A stretch of DNA of 52,142 nucleotides from an uncultured Victivallales bacterium (GTDB lineage: Bacteria; Verrucomicrobiota; Lentisphaeria; Victivallales; UBA1829): contig CALXRL010000052.1 of the NCBI GenBank assembly GCA_944390735.1, positions 1 through 52,142 of the forward strand, given 5' to 3'. Every line of letters starts with the position of its first letter. Position 1 is the first letter of the stretch. Made by a program: the position numbers and the translations under genes. The notes under the pieces were generated by a model that searched no databases, had not been told where the DNA came from, and worked only from the letters and a program-made list of their open reading frames with translations. Below, piece by piece: positions 32,977 to 42,378 of the stretch.

Positions 32977-34709
32977 AATTGTTCATCAAATTGCTGCCGG
33001 ACCAGTCGCCGGGCAACAGCGTGGTCCTGACGACCGCAATCCGCGACCTGAAACGGGCAAATCCGGATTGGAAACTGAATGTCGGCGGAGGGGTGGTTCG
33101 CGATTTTTTCCAGAACAATCCGAATATTGATTCATCCGTCACAGAAAAAACAGCGGATAAAATTGTAACGGCCGAATATCCGTTTCGAGGCAGTATGACA
33201 AAACATTACCTCTATTCATATACAGAGAGCATCTGTTGTCAGCTCGGAATCCGGATCAAGCGTGGTGAGTTTCGGCCGGAATTGTTTCTCTCAAAATCGG
33301 AATTGTCGCTCCCCCGGAAAATCCCCGGACCATACTGGGTTTTGAATTCCGGATATCGCACCAATATTTCTGCAAAATATTGGGGAGATGAACATTTCCG
33401 TCAACTGGTATTCGAATTCAAAAACAAAATCAAATTTGTACAGATCGGTGGAAAATCAAATGATCTGCAAAATCCTCCGCTCTCGGGGGCAATCGACCTG
33501 CGTGGAAAAACATCATTCCGGGAACTGATGCTGCTGATTTACCATTCAGAGGGCGTTGTTTCCCCCGTTTCGCTGCCGATGCACATTGCGTCGGCATTTC
33601 GAAAACCTGCGGTTATCATCGCAGGAGGTCGGGAGCATCCGAACTGGACTGGCTATGATGACCAGATTTTTTTACATACGGTCGGCCGTCTGGATTGCTG
33701 CCGGGAATCCGGCTGTTTCAAACGCCGGGTTCTTCCTCTGGGAGATGGGAAAAAATTCGACAATTCGATTTGTTCCGATCCCGTTCTCCATCACGGAGAA
33801 CCGATCCCGCATTGTATGGATCTGCTGGCTGTTGAAAATGTCGCCAATGCCATCCGGCTCTGCTGCCGGAGAAACGACAGAGTGGCGCGGATTCAGCCAT
33901 CGACAGTCGCGGGGAAAAATTACCCTGCGTCCCCGTCGGAATTGACCGGAAAAATCAATCAAATTCTAGCCGGCGGAGCTATAAAATCCAATGCCTCCGT
34001 TTTCATCTCGCCGCATCATGATTATGACCGTGCCGGAAAATGTTATTCAGAGGTTTTCCGGCGGATGATGGGCCGAGAAATTTTGAGAATCATCATTCTG
34101 GCGCCGTCGCATTTCAGTAATCCCGGAGAGACTGCGGTCCTGACGGATGTTTCCTGTTTTCAAACTCCATCCGGATTCATTGAAAATGACGATGAGTCCG
34201 CCAGAAAATTATGTTTGAATCCGGCATTTCGGATTGATCCGGAGATTCATAAACGGGAACATTCAGCGCAAACGCTGTTTCCGCTGATCCGCGCGGCGGC
34301 TCCGGATGCCAGAGTTCTGCCGGTTCTGGTCGGTCACCCGACGGCAACAGCGCAGCAGCAGATCGCGGATGCCCTTCGTCCGTTGATTGATTCGTTTTCG
34401 GTCGTTTTGGTGAGTTCTGATTTTACACATTATGGCTCGGTGTTTCATTACATGCCGTTCCCGGATGATCCGCTCGGAGGAATTGCGGAATCGGACCGGT
34501 CGGCGGCGGATGCGATTTCGAGCGGCGACCCGGAAAAATTTTCAATGTTCCTTCATGAGAGCGGATCAAACATCTGCGGCCGGTTTGCAATTCTGACTGC
34601 GATGCGGCTTCTCAACCTGCGGGGAACTGAGATTCTGGCCTGGAACACGTCTCATGAAACGGATGGAGATTCCTCCCGTATCGTGTCCTATGTGGCAATG
34701 GGAAAATAG
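32973..34709 (+). CDS. Fusion of GT9-like glycosyltransferase and MEMO domain
   Basis: 578 residues. Residues 1-300 look like a heptosyltransferase-family (GT9) enzyme: SPGNSVVLTTAIRDLKRANP at the N-terminus, VVSPVSLPMHIASAFRKPAV near 190-210 for the donor site, and a cysteine-rich end (LDCCRESGC, CSDP, HCMD). Residues 340-578 are a MEMO domain (LigB-like fold): SPHHDY (346-351), LAPSHF (376-381), EHS (429-431) and SSDFTHYG (481-488) match its metal-site motifs. MEMO is known from the AmmeMemoRadiSam system. No radical-SAM or AMMECR1 partner is visible. I know of no such fusion in a phage. Confidence 0.85.
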   Translation: MKLFIKLLPDQSPGNSVVLTTAIRDLKRANPDWKLNVGGGVVRDFFQNNPNIDSSVTEKTADKIVTAEYPFRGSMTKHYLYSYTESICCQLGIRIKRGEFRPELFLSKSELSLPRKIPGPYWVLNSGYRTNISAKYWGDEHFRQLVFEFKNKIKFVQIGGKSNDLQNPPLSGAIDLRGKTSFRELMLLIYHSEGVVSPVSLPMHIASAFRKPAVIIAGGREHPNWTGYDDQIFLHTVGRLDCCRESGCFKRRVLPLGDGKKFDNSICSDPVLHHGEPIPHCMDLLAVENVANAIRLCCRRNDRVARIQPSTVAGKNYPASPSELTGKINQILAGGAIKSNASVFISPHHDYDRAGKCYSEVFRRMMGREILRIIILAPSHFSNPGETAVLTDVSCFQTPSGFIENDDESARKLCLNPAFRIDPEIHKREHSAQTLFPLIRAAAPDARVLPVLVGHPTATAQQQIADALRPLIDSFSVVLVSSDFTHYGSVFHYMPFPDDPLGGIAESDRSAADAISSGDPEKFSMFLHESGSNICGRFAILTAMRLLNLRGTEILAWNTSHETDGDSSRIVSYVAMGK

Positions 34710-34740
34710 CTTGCCGCATTTGGCTTTTTATGGAATGGAT

Positions 34741-36027
34741 TTACCGGAGGCATTTCCGGAAAAGATTCTTAATGGATTTTTCGAATCCATTGCGGCAGGC
34801 CATGACCATATACCGCAACGCATCCATTGCATGGTCGTCCATTTTCCGCGGTTCTTCCTTTGCGTTTCGCTCCTCCGAGGGAGGGAGCCATGTATAGGAA
34901 TCCATTTCGGACAACGTATGTTTGAGAGAGGAAAAGAAAAACAGTTTTTTCTCCTTGAGGCGTTTCTGTACTTCCTGAATTCCGAGAAGGACCTGTTTTT
35001 CTGCGGGATCTGTTGGAATGCCATTGGCGTTCAGTTCAGCGCGTTCTTCCGCGTCGTGATCGGCGACGGTCATCAGAATCCGTTCGGGACCGGAGAGACG
35101 CCGGATGTTTTTTGCATGATCTCCGGTCAGAATACCGCGCTGATAGAGTTCCCGGTAAATATAGAGATTGCCGTCATGGTCGAGAGCCCCCCATAAACAG
35201 ACGAAAGGATTTGTAAAACCGAAGTCAATGGAACGTAGTTTTGTCCATTCATCGGGGATATGGAATGGTTTTAGGACATGGACATCCGTCTGGAATTCGG
35301 AATAGACTTGACCTTCGCTGGCGATCCATTTTCCCCAAAGCATTCTCTGTTTCATCACCTCCGGATAGTTTTCCAGAATGGCGAGGTATTCCGGAGAGAG
35401 ATTTTCTCTGTTGTCATATGCGGACCAATGAAGACGGGCCCAGATTCCGGCGTCAGGAAGGGGTTCACCTGTTTCGGGGTTGACATGAAGCACTCCGACG
35501 GAATAGAGCCAATGACGCGGACCTCTCGGATTACAGTCGATGAGCATTTTCGGAACAGCCATTCGTCCGAAAGAATCGACGACTTTCTGAGAAAGTCTGG
35601 AGGAAACATCGAGCATGGTCTGATAGGAAAGTTCCGTAGCTTCATTGAGATAGATTGTGATGTATTGAGTTCCTCGGACTTTTTCGACACGTTCTTTGTC
35701 ATCGAGTCCTGTGACAATGATTTCTGATCCGTTTTCAAACAAGATTTTGAGTTTGCTGTCCACGAGATGAAAGAGGGTTCCGGAAGCCGGACATCTTGCC
35801 GCATAATCACGGATCGTTTCATTCCAGACGGAGTTTTCCGCAGAGGATCGGAATTTTCTGGCGATGAGTTGTTTTGCCCCCGGGAACTGGAAGGCCCGAG
35901 CGAAAATGTATTCAATCAGGACGACCGTTTTTCCTGAGCGGGCGCCTCCGTCAAATAGAATTTTCTGTTTATGCGGATTGGTAAGAATATGTTTCCAGGC
36001 ATAGGTCTGTTTTTCCGTGAATCTCAT
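34741..36027 (-). CDS. Phage terminase large subunit
   Basis: 428 residues. This ATPase-nuclease pumps DNA into the capsid. Walker A is GGARSGKT (27-34), Walker B is ITIYLNEA, the coupling motif follows as LIDCNPRGP, and the nuclease residues are seen in SIDFGFTNP, VADHDAEER and DDHAMDALRY. It resembles PBSX-type large terminases. It is the last gene of the minus-strand late operon, 16 bp after the nozzle gene, and ends 31 bp from the converging GT9-MEMO gene. The ribosome site is weak. Confidence 0.95.
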   Translation of the reverse strand: MRFTEKQTYAWKHILTNPHKQKILFDGGARSGKTVVLIEYIFARAFQFPGAKQLIARKFRSSAENSVWNETIRDYAARCPASGTLFHLVDSKLKILFENGSEIIVTGLDDKERVEKVRGTQYITIYLNEATELSYQTMLDVSSRLSQKVVDSFGRMAVPKMLIDCNPRGPRHWLYSVGVLHVNPETGEPLPDAGIWARLHWSAYDNRENLSPEYLAILENYPEVMKQRMLWGKWIASEGQVYSEFQTDVHVLKPFHIPDEWTKLRSIDFGFTNPFVCLWGALDHDGNLYIYRELYQRGILTGDHAKNIRRLSGPERILMTVADHDAEERAELNANGIPTDPAEKQVLLGIQEVQKRLKEKKLFFFSSLKHTLSEMDSYTWLPPSEERNAKEEPRKMDDHAMDALRYMVMACRNGFEKSIKNLFRKCLR

Positions 36028-36043
36028 AAAGTGTTTTCACTTT

Positions 36044-38161
36044 TTATCCTTTGAGAGCTTCCGCGCTGTTTTCCAGTTCAAAGGCATTGATTTGAGAATC
36101 ATTTTGGACTTCGGCGAACCATTCCCGTTCCCTGCGGAGAAATGGGAGACGGAACCCGAGGTCGTTGCGCACGATTCTGAAATGTCGAATTGCTTCTGAA
36201 TCAAAGAGATAGAATTTTGAATTTTCTGAATATGTTTCCAGGAAGACACGTGCGATGGAGAAATTGACTGGGACAGGAAAGGAGAGACGTTTTGTCCGAT
36301 ACACCGCGATACGGGAGCGGCTCCCTGTGCACCAGGAATTGATGGAAGATGTTGTGAGGAGGTAGAGGGTATCCGTCACGGTTTCCTCGAAAGTGTTTTT
36401 CACAACAGGGGTTTCGCAGTTCCAATCGGAAGGGTCTCCGTTTTCCTCAGAATCCGCGAATGCGGTTGTCAGAGAGAGTCCGTCTGAAAAATCAAAGATA
36501 AAACACATTTTTCCTGTAAAAATATGCAGTTTGTCATCATGTGTGGCGCAGAGCATTCCGGACGGGTTCAGGGCCTGCCATTGTTCCCGGCGAAAATGAT
36601 TCTTGCTGAGGATTGACACTGCCGTATCGGAAGAGAGGGTTACCATGCCGTCGGGAGAGGCATAAAACACTTGGGAGTTTGCCATGCAGATACTTTTTTT
36701 TGAGACGCACGCCTGTTTGAGAGAGGTTTTATACTGAGCCATTGCTTCCGGATGAGTTCCGCTGAAAATTTCCGGGACTCCTTCCGTGAGAGCGAAAACA
36801 GAACTTCCGGAAGGAGCAAGTCCAACGATCTTATACTCGGTTACATAATTATACGATACCGGCCAGTTGTTCGGTTGATACGGTTCGCAGAAATAGAGAT
36901 TTCGTCCTGCGCATGCCGCAAGCGAACCGTTGGCACAAGAGATCAGGCCGGAGAGATTTTTAGGCGGGTTTTCAGCCCGGATCAGGCGTTCGGAGAGTTC
37001 AGAATTGACGGAGGTATCAATATAGGAGAGAGAGTCCGTTGAGTAATCAAGTTCAGCAAGGAAATAGAAGTCGGCATTGGTTTCGGTTCCTGCGGTTCGA
37101 TAGATTCGTATTTTCTTAATGGTTCCGTCGAAGCACTCGCAATCCAGGATTCCGTCGTCGGATTGTTCGGAAGAAGTTTCCGGCATTGATGTGTAGAGCG
37201 CGTTGGAAGATGGACGGATGACAATTTCATCTTCTTTCTTTTCATCCTGTTCAATATCAGGTTTTTCCATTTTTGGAAAGCATTCGACAGTGACGGAGTC
37301 TCCATCATAGCTGGATATGATTTTCGAGGGGTCGGAAGGAGGACCTTCCTGTCCGATATCATCGACAAAAGTATAGCAGTAGGATCGGTAAGAGGACGAA
37401 GAGGCATAATAAATACTCATAGTCAACTCGAGATGCTGTGCATGAAAGATCATTTCTCCCTCGTCCGGGATGGAATGGGGATTATCCTGAATGGTACCAA
37501 GGGAAATCTGGATTGTAGCGTAAGTTTCCCCATCGGGCTTTTGGATTTTCAGTTCCCCGGCTCCGTCCGTCAAGCTTACGGTATCGGAACCGAGTTTCAG
37601 TGTTCCGCTTCCTGTCGCGGAAGAAACAATGAATCCGGATGTGTCGGTACTGGATTCAGCGACTTCAAAGACGAGAGTCCAGATACCGTCATTTTCGGTT
37701 ATTTCGGAACATGGGACCACTTGACGAGGATTGTCAAACCCCCATGCTGGAGTAAATGAAATTTCATCCTTCTTCACATCCCACAGGAGCGAGGATTCCA
37801 CAATGGGGGCGGAAGCCGGTCGTGGAACAAAGACACGCCGTTCCGAAAAATTGCCCCCATCGAAAGTGCCGTACATACGGAGATACCCATCCGGATGTCC
37901 GGAATAATAGAGCCGTTTGTATTTGTCCTCATTGACTGGAGATTCTGCAAAATCAGCATCATATTCAAGAAGCAGCCAGTGTCCATTGTGTTTATAAATG
38001 GATCGTATGTTAGACGCAGCCGAACGGACACGGGCATTTTTGCGCAGAGGAATGATTTTTCCGGACAGGAGATGGCAATTGTGTGCAATCTGCGCGGAAT
38101 TATCGCGAATGAGACGCGCATCAACGGCAGGACAGATTCCGGTAAAATTTTGAAACTTCAT
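36044..38161 (-). CDS. Tail nozzle protein (T7 gp12-like / P22 gp10-like)
   Basis: 705 residues. The N-terminus FTGICPAVDARLIRDNSAQIA, with NCHLLSGKIIPLRK next to it (given in parts), is the hallmark I know for podovirus nozzle proteins. The rest is a beta-propeller-like chain (YYSGHPDGYLRMYG, YIDTSVNSELSERL, FYASPDGMVTL). It should form the lower tail tube. Loops such as EQDEKKEDEIVI look like insertions. Confidence 0.8.
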   Translation of the reverse strand: MKFQNFTGICPAVDARLIRDNSAQIAHNCHLLSGKIIPLRKNARVRSAASNIRSIYKHNGHWLLLEYDADFAESPVNEDKYKRLYYSGHPDGYLRMYGTFDGGNFSERRVFVPRPASAPIVESSLLWDVKKDEISFTPAWGFDNPRQVVPCSEITENDGIWTLVFEVAESSTDTSGFIVSSATGSGTLKLGSDTVSLTDGAGELKIQKPDGETYATIQISLGTIQDNPHSIPDEGEMIFHAQHLELTMSIYYASSSSYRSYCYTFVDDIGQEGPPSDPSKIISSYDGDSVTVECFPKMEKPDIEQDEKKEDEIVIRPSSNALYTSMPETSSEQSDDGILDCECFDGTIKKIRIYRTAGTETNADFYFLAELDYSTDSLSYIDTSVNSELSERLIRAENPPKNLSGLISCANGSLAACAGRNLYFCEPYQPNNWPVSYNYVTEYKIVGLAPSGSSVFALTEGVPEIFSGTHPEAMAQYKTSLKQACVSKKSICMANSQVFYASPDGMVTLSSDTAVSILSKNHFRREQWQALNPSGMLCATHDDKLHIFTGKMCFIFDFSDGLSLTTAFADSEENGDPSDWNCETPVVKNTFEETVTDTLYLLTTSSINSWCTGSRSRIAVYRTKRLSFPVPVNFSIARVFLETYSENSKFYLFDSEAIRHFRIVRNDLGFRLPFLRREREWFAEVQNDSQINAFELENSAEALKG

Positions 38162-38254
38162 GATAACTTCTCTGCATTTTCTTTTCTATATCTGGTTCAG
38201 GGATATGGGGGGCATCAAAATCCCCCCGCTCGGATTATCTTCCGTTTTTCCGGT

Positions 38255-38692
38255 CTATTTTCCCGGACTTTCAATATTTGTCTGTGTTTTGATTTCCGAG
38301 CTTGTGGCGCTGACACCTTCTGTCAGGCTGGCGGAAACATCGCTTTTCGTCGACTGAATGATGGTCGAGATTCCCGCCAATCCGCTCTGATTCGGCAGCA
38401 TTGAGATCGCACCCTTGTTCACCTTCCCGGCAAAAATTTTCCCGTGCGGGGTCGGATCCTCCGTGGTGCCGCTGGAGACACTGATGTACGCCGCCCAGCC
38501 GTCTTCCCATACCACGACACTTTTGTTCTTCGTGGAATCCGTCACCGTTTTGATGACAGATTCGCTCGTTTCGGTTCGTTTGACAACGTTTCCAGAGGCA
38601 TCGTATTCCAGAATGGTGCTGGACGTGGATGCGCATCCCGTTGCGAGAGTCAGAATGAGGGTCGCGATTCCCAGTGCAATTTTGTTTTTCAT
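38255..38692 (-). CDS. Phage lipoprotein
   Basis: 145 residues. A signal peptide ends at the lipobox L-A-T-G-C (C20), so it is lipid-anchored. The mature part is Ser/Thr-rich and carries no clear domain. Next to a holin-like gene it could be an outer spanin subunit or a superinfection-exclusion lipoprotein; neither can be proven. Confidence 0.75.
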   Translation of the reverse strand: MKNKIALGIATLILTLATGCASTSSTILEYDASGNVVKRTETSESVIKTVTDSTKNKSVVVWEDGWAAYISVSSGTTEDPTPHGKIFAGKVNKGAISMLPNQSGLAGISTIIQSTKSDVSASLTEGVSATSSEIKTQTNIESPGK

Positions 38693-38713
38693 TTTTCCGC
38701 CTTTCTGTTTTGT

Positions 38714-38968
38714 TTATTTGAAAATGGCCACCAGGATCGACCCGATGGCCACCATGGTGGTTATGACCCATTGCCAATCTAATTTGGCCTCCCGTTTTTC
38801 CTCCCGGACAGCACTGTGATGCTGCTCGACGGATTCCCGGAGAAGCCGGAACTCGGAAAGGAGTCCGGGTTTTCCATTCCCATAAATCGCCTCAAAAACC
38901 CGCCAGATGGTTTTCCCGTTTTCGGCGGTCTGATTTTCCAATTTCGAGAGCCGCTCATTGAATGTCAT
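38714..38968 (-). CDS. Holin-like / XhlA-like small membrane protein
   Basis: 84 residues. A coiled N-terminal part (ERLSKLENQTAENGK) and a basic middle are followed by one C-terminal transmembrane segment (WVITTMVAIGSILVAIF). This is the layout of XhlA-type haemolysin/holin helpers. It overlaps the upstream gene by four bases. The promoter-distal neighbour is a lipoprotein, so a lysis cassette is likely. Confidence 0.65.
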   Translation of the reverse strand: MTFNERLSKLENQTAENGKTIWRVFEAIYGNGKPGLLSEFRLLRESVEQHHSAVREEKREAKLDWQWVITTMVAIGSILVAIFK

Positions 38969-39417
38969 TTCTCCCCCCGTCGTTGATATGCCTCCGTCCA
39001 TGCGGAGAAGGCGGCGCCGCAGGAAATTGCCAGATTTCCCGCCTGCATCACACCCCACCAGTAGGCGCGTTCAAGCCGATACGAACGCTTCAGGATCTTC
39101 CATGTCCAGAGCGGATATTCCGAATCGAAAATCTTCCGGCAGTTCCGCTTCCAGAGCTCCGTCACGCGCTCGAAGGTTTCCCGGGTGCCGTCCGATTCCT
39201 CAAACTGAACGTCGTGGAGAAGAATCTCCGGCTTGAACAGTTTCATCAGTTCGGTCAGAATCTCCCGGGCGATCGGCTTCCAGCTGTCGGGGCCTGCGCC
39301 ATTGTAGATGGTCGAGAGTTCCGCATCCGTATACCGGTCAAGGATCTCCCGACCGGCCAGATCATATCGGCCGCATTCAAACCGCAAAAACGCAAGTTCC
39401 GTTTCCATGTCTGTCAT
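38965..39417 (-). CDS. Phage protein of unknown function with NGAGP...HD pattern
   Basis: 150 residues from the ATG at 39417 (GGAGAG upstream). NGAGP (39-43) and LLHDVQFE (H68-D69) recall the calcium loop and His-Asp pair of phospholipase A2-like proteins, a very tentative link. RAYWWGVMQAGN near the end may be membrane-associated. It sits between a metallopeptidase and the holin-like gene. Confidence 0.6.
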   Translation of the reverse strand: MTDMETELAFLRFECGRYDLAGREILDRYTDAELSTIYNGAGPDSWKPIAREILTELMKLFKPEILLHDVQFEESDGTRETFERVTELWKRNCRKIFDSEYPLWTWKILKRSYRLERAYWWGVMQAGNLAISCGAAFSAWTEAYQRRGEK

Positions 39418-39779
39418 AATCCACTCTCCTTTTTCCATGTTTCAAGACGATAGCTACATGCGAATTCAGTAGCGTCCAATTCGGCTTTTTTTGCCCCACG
39501 TTCCATCAAGGGACGGAAAAGACCCAGGAACAGCCAGTAGAGGAGCAGTCCGTATCTGTACCGCTGATATGCATGATAAAGCTCGTGAATATACGATCCG
39601 AACAGAACCGCAGAATCTGGATCATCCGCTAAAAGAATAGTATTTTTAAGTGGAAGATATTCTGCCTGTCGTTTTCCCTCTATTCCAGAAATAAACTGGA
39701 CATTGATGGATTCTGCATTCAAATCATGCAGCCATGACCCGGATTTCGTTCTTGCATATAACCGTAACAAATCCGACAT
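39414..39779 (-). CDS. Small zinc metallopeptidase-like phage protein
   Basis: 121 residues. H65-E-L-Y-H69 in SYIHELYHAYQRYRYG is a HExxH zinc site, and E105 in LDATEFACSY is a fitting third ligand. A hydrophobic stretch lies between them (LLLYWLFLGLF). This resembles small gluzincin-like phage proteases. A role in lysis, entry or virion maturation is possible. Stop overlaps the next start (ATGA). Confidence 0.7.
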   Translation of the reverse strand: MSDLLRLYARTKSGSWLHDLNAESINVQFISGIEGKRQAEYLPLKNTILLADDPDSAVLFGSYIHELYHAYQRYRYGLLLYWLFLGLFRPLMERGAKKAELDATEFACSYRLETWKKESGL

Positions 39780-39780
39780 A

Positions 39781-40641
39781 TCACTCTTCCTGTTTTGAAA
39801 TAAACTCTTCTGACAAAATGGATATTTCATCAGACGAGAGAATGCGGTTGTATAAACGAAGGGAGAAAATATAAATAAATGATGAATCAGGTGAAGCAGA
39901 TTCATCATTTAAACGACTTTCTACGCCAAATCTTGTTTTTGTTTTGTTTGTCATGGAATACGTTTTGTTCTCTTTTAAAATCCCATCGACATAAACTTTA
40001 ATGGTTGATGCCTCAACAGTTACACAGTAGTGATGAAACATCTGCGGATTATCAATCGGAAGATCGGAGATCGCGTAATTCACAAATTGTTCCACCACGT
40101 CAAGGGTTGAATTTCCATTTATAAAAATAGTTATTCCATTCTCATCTGCATTATGAAAACCTAAATCAACTCTAGTTGTTGATACTGAAGTTGTTGCTGT
40201 CCAGAAAGAAAATGTAACAGGATAGGAATTTTCAACAATATTCTGAATGTAAAAACTTGAGTATGCCTCTAGTTTTGCGCATGGAATATTTTTAAATAAA
40301 ACAAAAGAAAATTCACCTGTTTTTGTAAGAGGCTGTCCAGACTCGGCAGTTTCCCTGTTCTCATCGAAGGCAACATAACAAATAAGCCCATTTATGGGCA
40401 TTTCTTCCACGGTTCTATTATAAACCGGAATACATAGATTTTTGTCTTGAACCAACAAACATCTGTCTCCGCGTTTTGGTGATATTCCTACCGGAAAATC
40501 TTTCAAAGGGAAAGCCACATTGTTATATAGAAACGTTTTCTGCCCTTCCGATGCTCCCTTTTCTATAGAAAGAGTGCTGTTTTGTATGAAAATTGCCTTA
40601 TCGTCAACAGACGGGGATTGTTTTGTTTTCAAATAAATCAT
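39781..40641 (-). CDS. LamG/concanavalin-like jelly-roll phage protein
   Basis: 286 residues. Residues about 90-275 have the LamG pattern: LICYVAFDEN, VTFSFWTATTS, MFHHYCVTVEASTIKVYVDG, and IFSLRLYNRILSSDEIS at the end. Such domains bind glycans. It lies 9 bp after the fibre gene, so a receptor-binding tip or fibre partner is likely. Confidence 0.75.
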   Translation of the reverse strand: MIYLKTKQSPSVDDKAIFIQNSTLSIEKGASEGQKTFLYNNVAFPLKDFPVGISPKRGDRCLLVQDKNLCIPVYNRTVEEMPINGLICYVAFDENRETAESGQPLTKTGEFSFVLFKNIPCAKLEAYSSFYIQNIVENSYPVTFSFWTATTSVSTTRVDLGFHNADENGITIFINGNSTLDVVEQFVNYAISDLPIDNPQMFHHYCVTVEASTIKVYVDGILKENKTYSMTNKTKTRFGVESRLNDESASPDSSFIYIFSLRLYNRILSSDEISILSEEFISKQEE

Positions 40642-40650
40642 GTTTCCACC

Positions 40651-42378
40651 TCACGGCACAATTACATTTTCATGAAGAGTACCTTCCGGATTTTCTGTCC
40701 AGTCGTCATTTGCATCCTGAACAGAAGCGGTTCCAGTCCCCGGATCGTATGACTTAATGATTCCGAGCGTGATTCCGACTGCTCCGGAAGGGCCTGGGTC
40801 ACCTGTTTTCCCATTGGTTACCATAAAGAGGAAATTTGTTCCTAGACTTGTTGTTACCGTATAAGTATCCACGAGTCCTTCAGAGGCTGTTTTAGAAACT
40901 CCGGAAATAATGCTTCCGTCCTTCTGAGAGAGGAACCAGAATTCATTTTCCTCGTCTGGCAAGGATGGAAGAGAATTGCCGGAATTTCCATCACTTTTGC
41001 TTACCCATGTTGCATTATTTCCGCGAACCATGTCATTTTTTGCATATGTGGTTGAACTGTCCCATAATCCCTTCGGATTGATTCCTGTTCCTGAAGGTCC
41101 TTTGATACTGACAGGTTGCGGATTAGAAAGATTGCCATTATTCGTCCATGATATGAAACCATCCTCCGAAACAGATGGCGTGAATGTCACACCAGATTCT
41201 CCTTTCGCAACGAGAAGAGTCCAGTAATCATTTGATGTTTCTGGAGAATCAGGAGGAGGATTTCCACTGCTTTCTGTTTCAGCGGTGTATCCCCACAGAG
41301 AACCGCCGTACTGAACTCCATCAAGGGCATCATCTGTCCGTTTGTAAGTCGCGGAAGGGTCGTAAGCTCCTTTTATGCAAAGGCCCGTACCATTCGGCAA
41401 TTCACTTTTCAATAGATATTGATTCAAATCTGTTTTCAATGCATATACGCTTAGGTCGATTTCGTCAGGAAGATCATCCATCCTGGCAAATGTATTGAAA
41501 TCAGGTAAATCATTCTTTTTAACGTATATACTGAGATCAGCACTTTCCTGGAGTTCGCTTTTCAGCGCATAAATGCTCAGATCGGGAATTCCCGTCAAAG
41601 AAGAGTAGGCATGGGAATGATTCTTTGGTGCAAAATCGTCCGACAGCTTCGACAGGTCCGATAATGAGGAAAGTGTATGTGTGTGATTTTCAATGTTTGT
41701 TTTTAATTCGCTGAAGCCCAGATCCATATTTGTTTTAAGAGCATAAACCGATAAATCCGGGGCTCCGGACAGATCAGAGTATTTTCCTGAAAACGCTTCT
41801 GAATTCAGCGCATAAATGCTCAGATCGGGAGTTCCCGTCAAAGAAGAGTAAGCATGAGAATGATTTTTTAGTGCGAAATTGTCTGACAAAGAAGCCAAAT
41901 CCGACAGGGAAGACAACGTATGAGTATGATTGACAAAAGCATATTCGGACAGATCCCTTTTGAGAGCATAAACACTCATATCGGGAAGCACGGGTATTTC
42001 ACTTTTCAATGCATATTGAGACATGTCAAATGCACCTGAAACGCTCTTCCAGAGGATCAGTTCTTTTCGGAAAATCAGTTCATAGGAAGCATTTCTGTTG
42101 TGAATATGCACCATGAATTTCCGATTTCCCTGTTCCGGAACTCCAAGGAATGCGTTCTGCAATCCATCGGATGCCAGAGATACACGCGCGTTCAAAACGT
42201 CGTCCTGTTTTTCAAAGGAGTTGATCCGGAAGACTGTAACACCGGAAAGAGTATTCAGCTCAAGCGTGCATTTTTTATCATTGGCTCCTGTAATGATGAA
42301 ATCGACCGCGTCATTCAATTTGATGAAATCGGAAACTTCGATTTCCATCTTTGAGATATCAATATTGATCCGGCTCAT
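40651..42378 (-). CDS. Phage tail fibre protein
   Basis: 575 residues. Fibre-type repeats dominate the first half: NHTHTLSSLSDL, KNHSHAYSSLTG and PDLSIYALKSEL recur in two to several copies. A carbohydrate-binding-like section follows (ATYKRTDDALDGVQYGGSLW, then a parallel STTYAKNDMVRGNNATWVS), and there is a short collagen-like stretch (KTGDPGPSG). The N-terminal about 110 residues probably dock to the virion. The start overlaps the stop of the upstream adaptor-repeat gene by four bases. Confidence 0.85.
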   Translation of the reverse strand: MSRINIDISKMEIEVSDFIKLNDAVDFIITGANDKKCTLELNTLSGVTVFRINSFEKQDDVLNARVSLASDGLQNAFLGVPEQGNRKFMVHIHNRNASYELIFRKELILWKSVSGAFDMSQYALKSEIPVLPDMSVYALKRDLSEYAFVNHTHTLSSLSDLASLSDNFALKNHSHAYSSLTGTPDLSIYALNSEAFSGKYSDLSGAPDLSVYALKTNMDLGFSELKTNIENHTHTLSSLSDLSKLSDDFAPKNHSHAYSSLTGIPDLSIYALKSELQESADLSIYVKKNDLPDFNTFARMDDLPDEIDLSVYALKTDLNQYLLKSELPNGTGLCIKGAYDPSATYKRTDDALDGVQYGGSLWGYTAETESSGNPPPDSPETSNDYWTLLVAKGESGVTFTPSVSEDGFISWTNNGNLSNPQPVSIKGPSGTGINPKGLWDSSTTYAKNDMVRGNNATWVSKSDGNSGNSLPSLPDEENEFWFLSQKDGSIISGVSKTASEGLVDTYTVTTSLGTNFLFMVTNGKTGDPGPSGAVGITLGIIKSYDPGTGTASVQDANDDWTENPEGTLHENVIVP

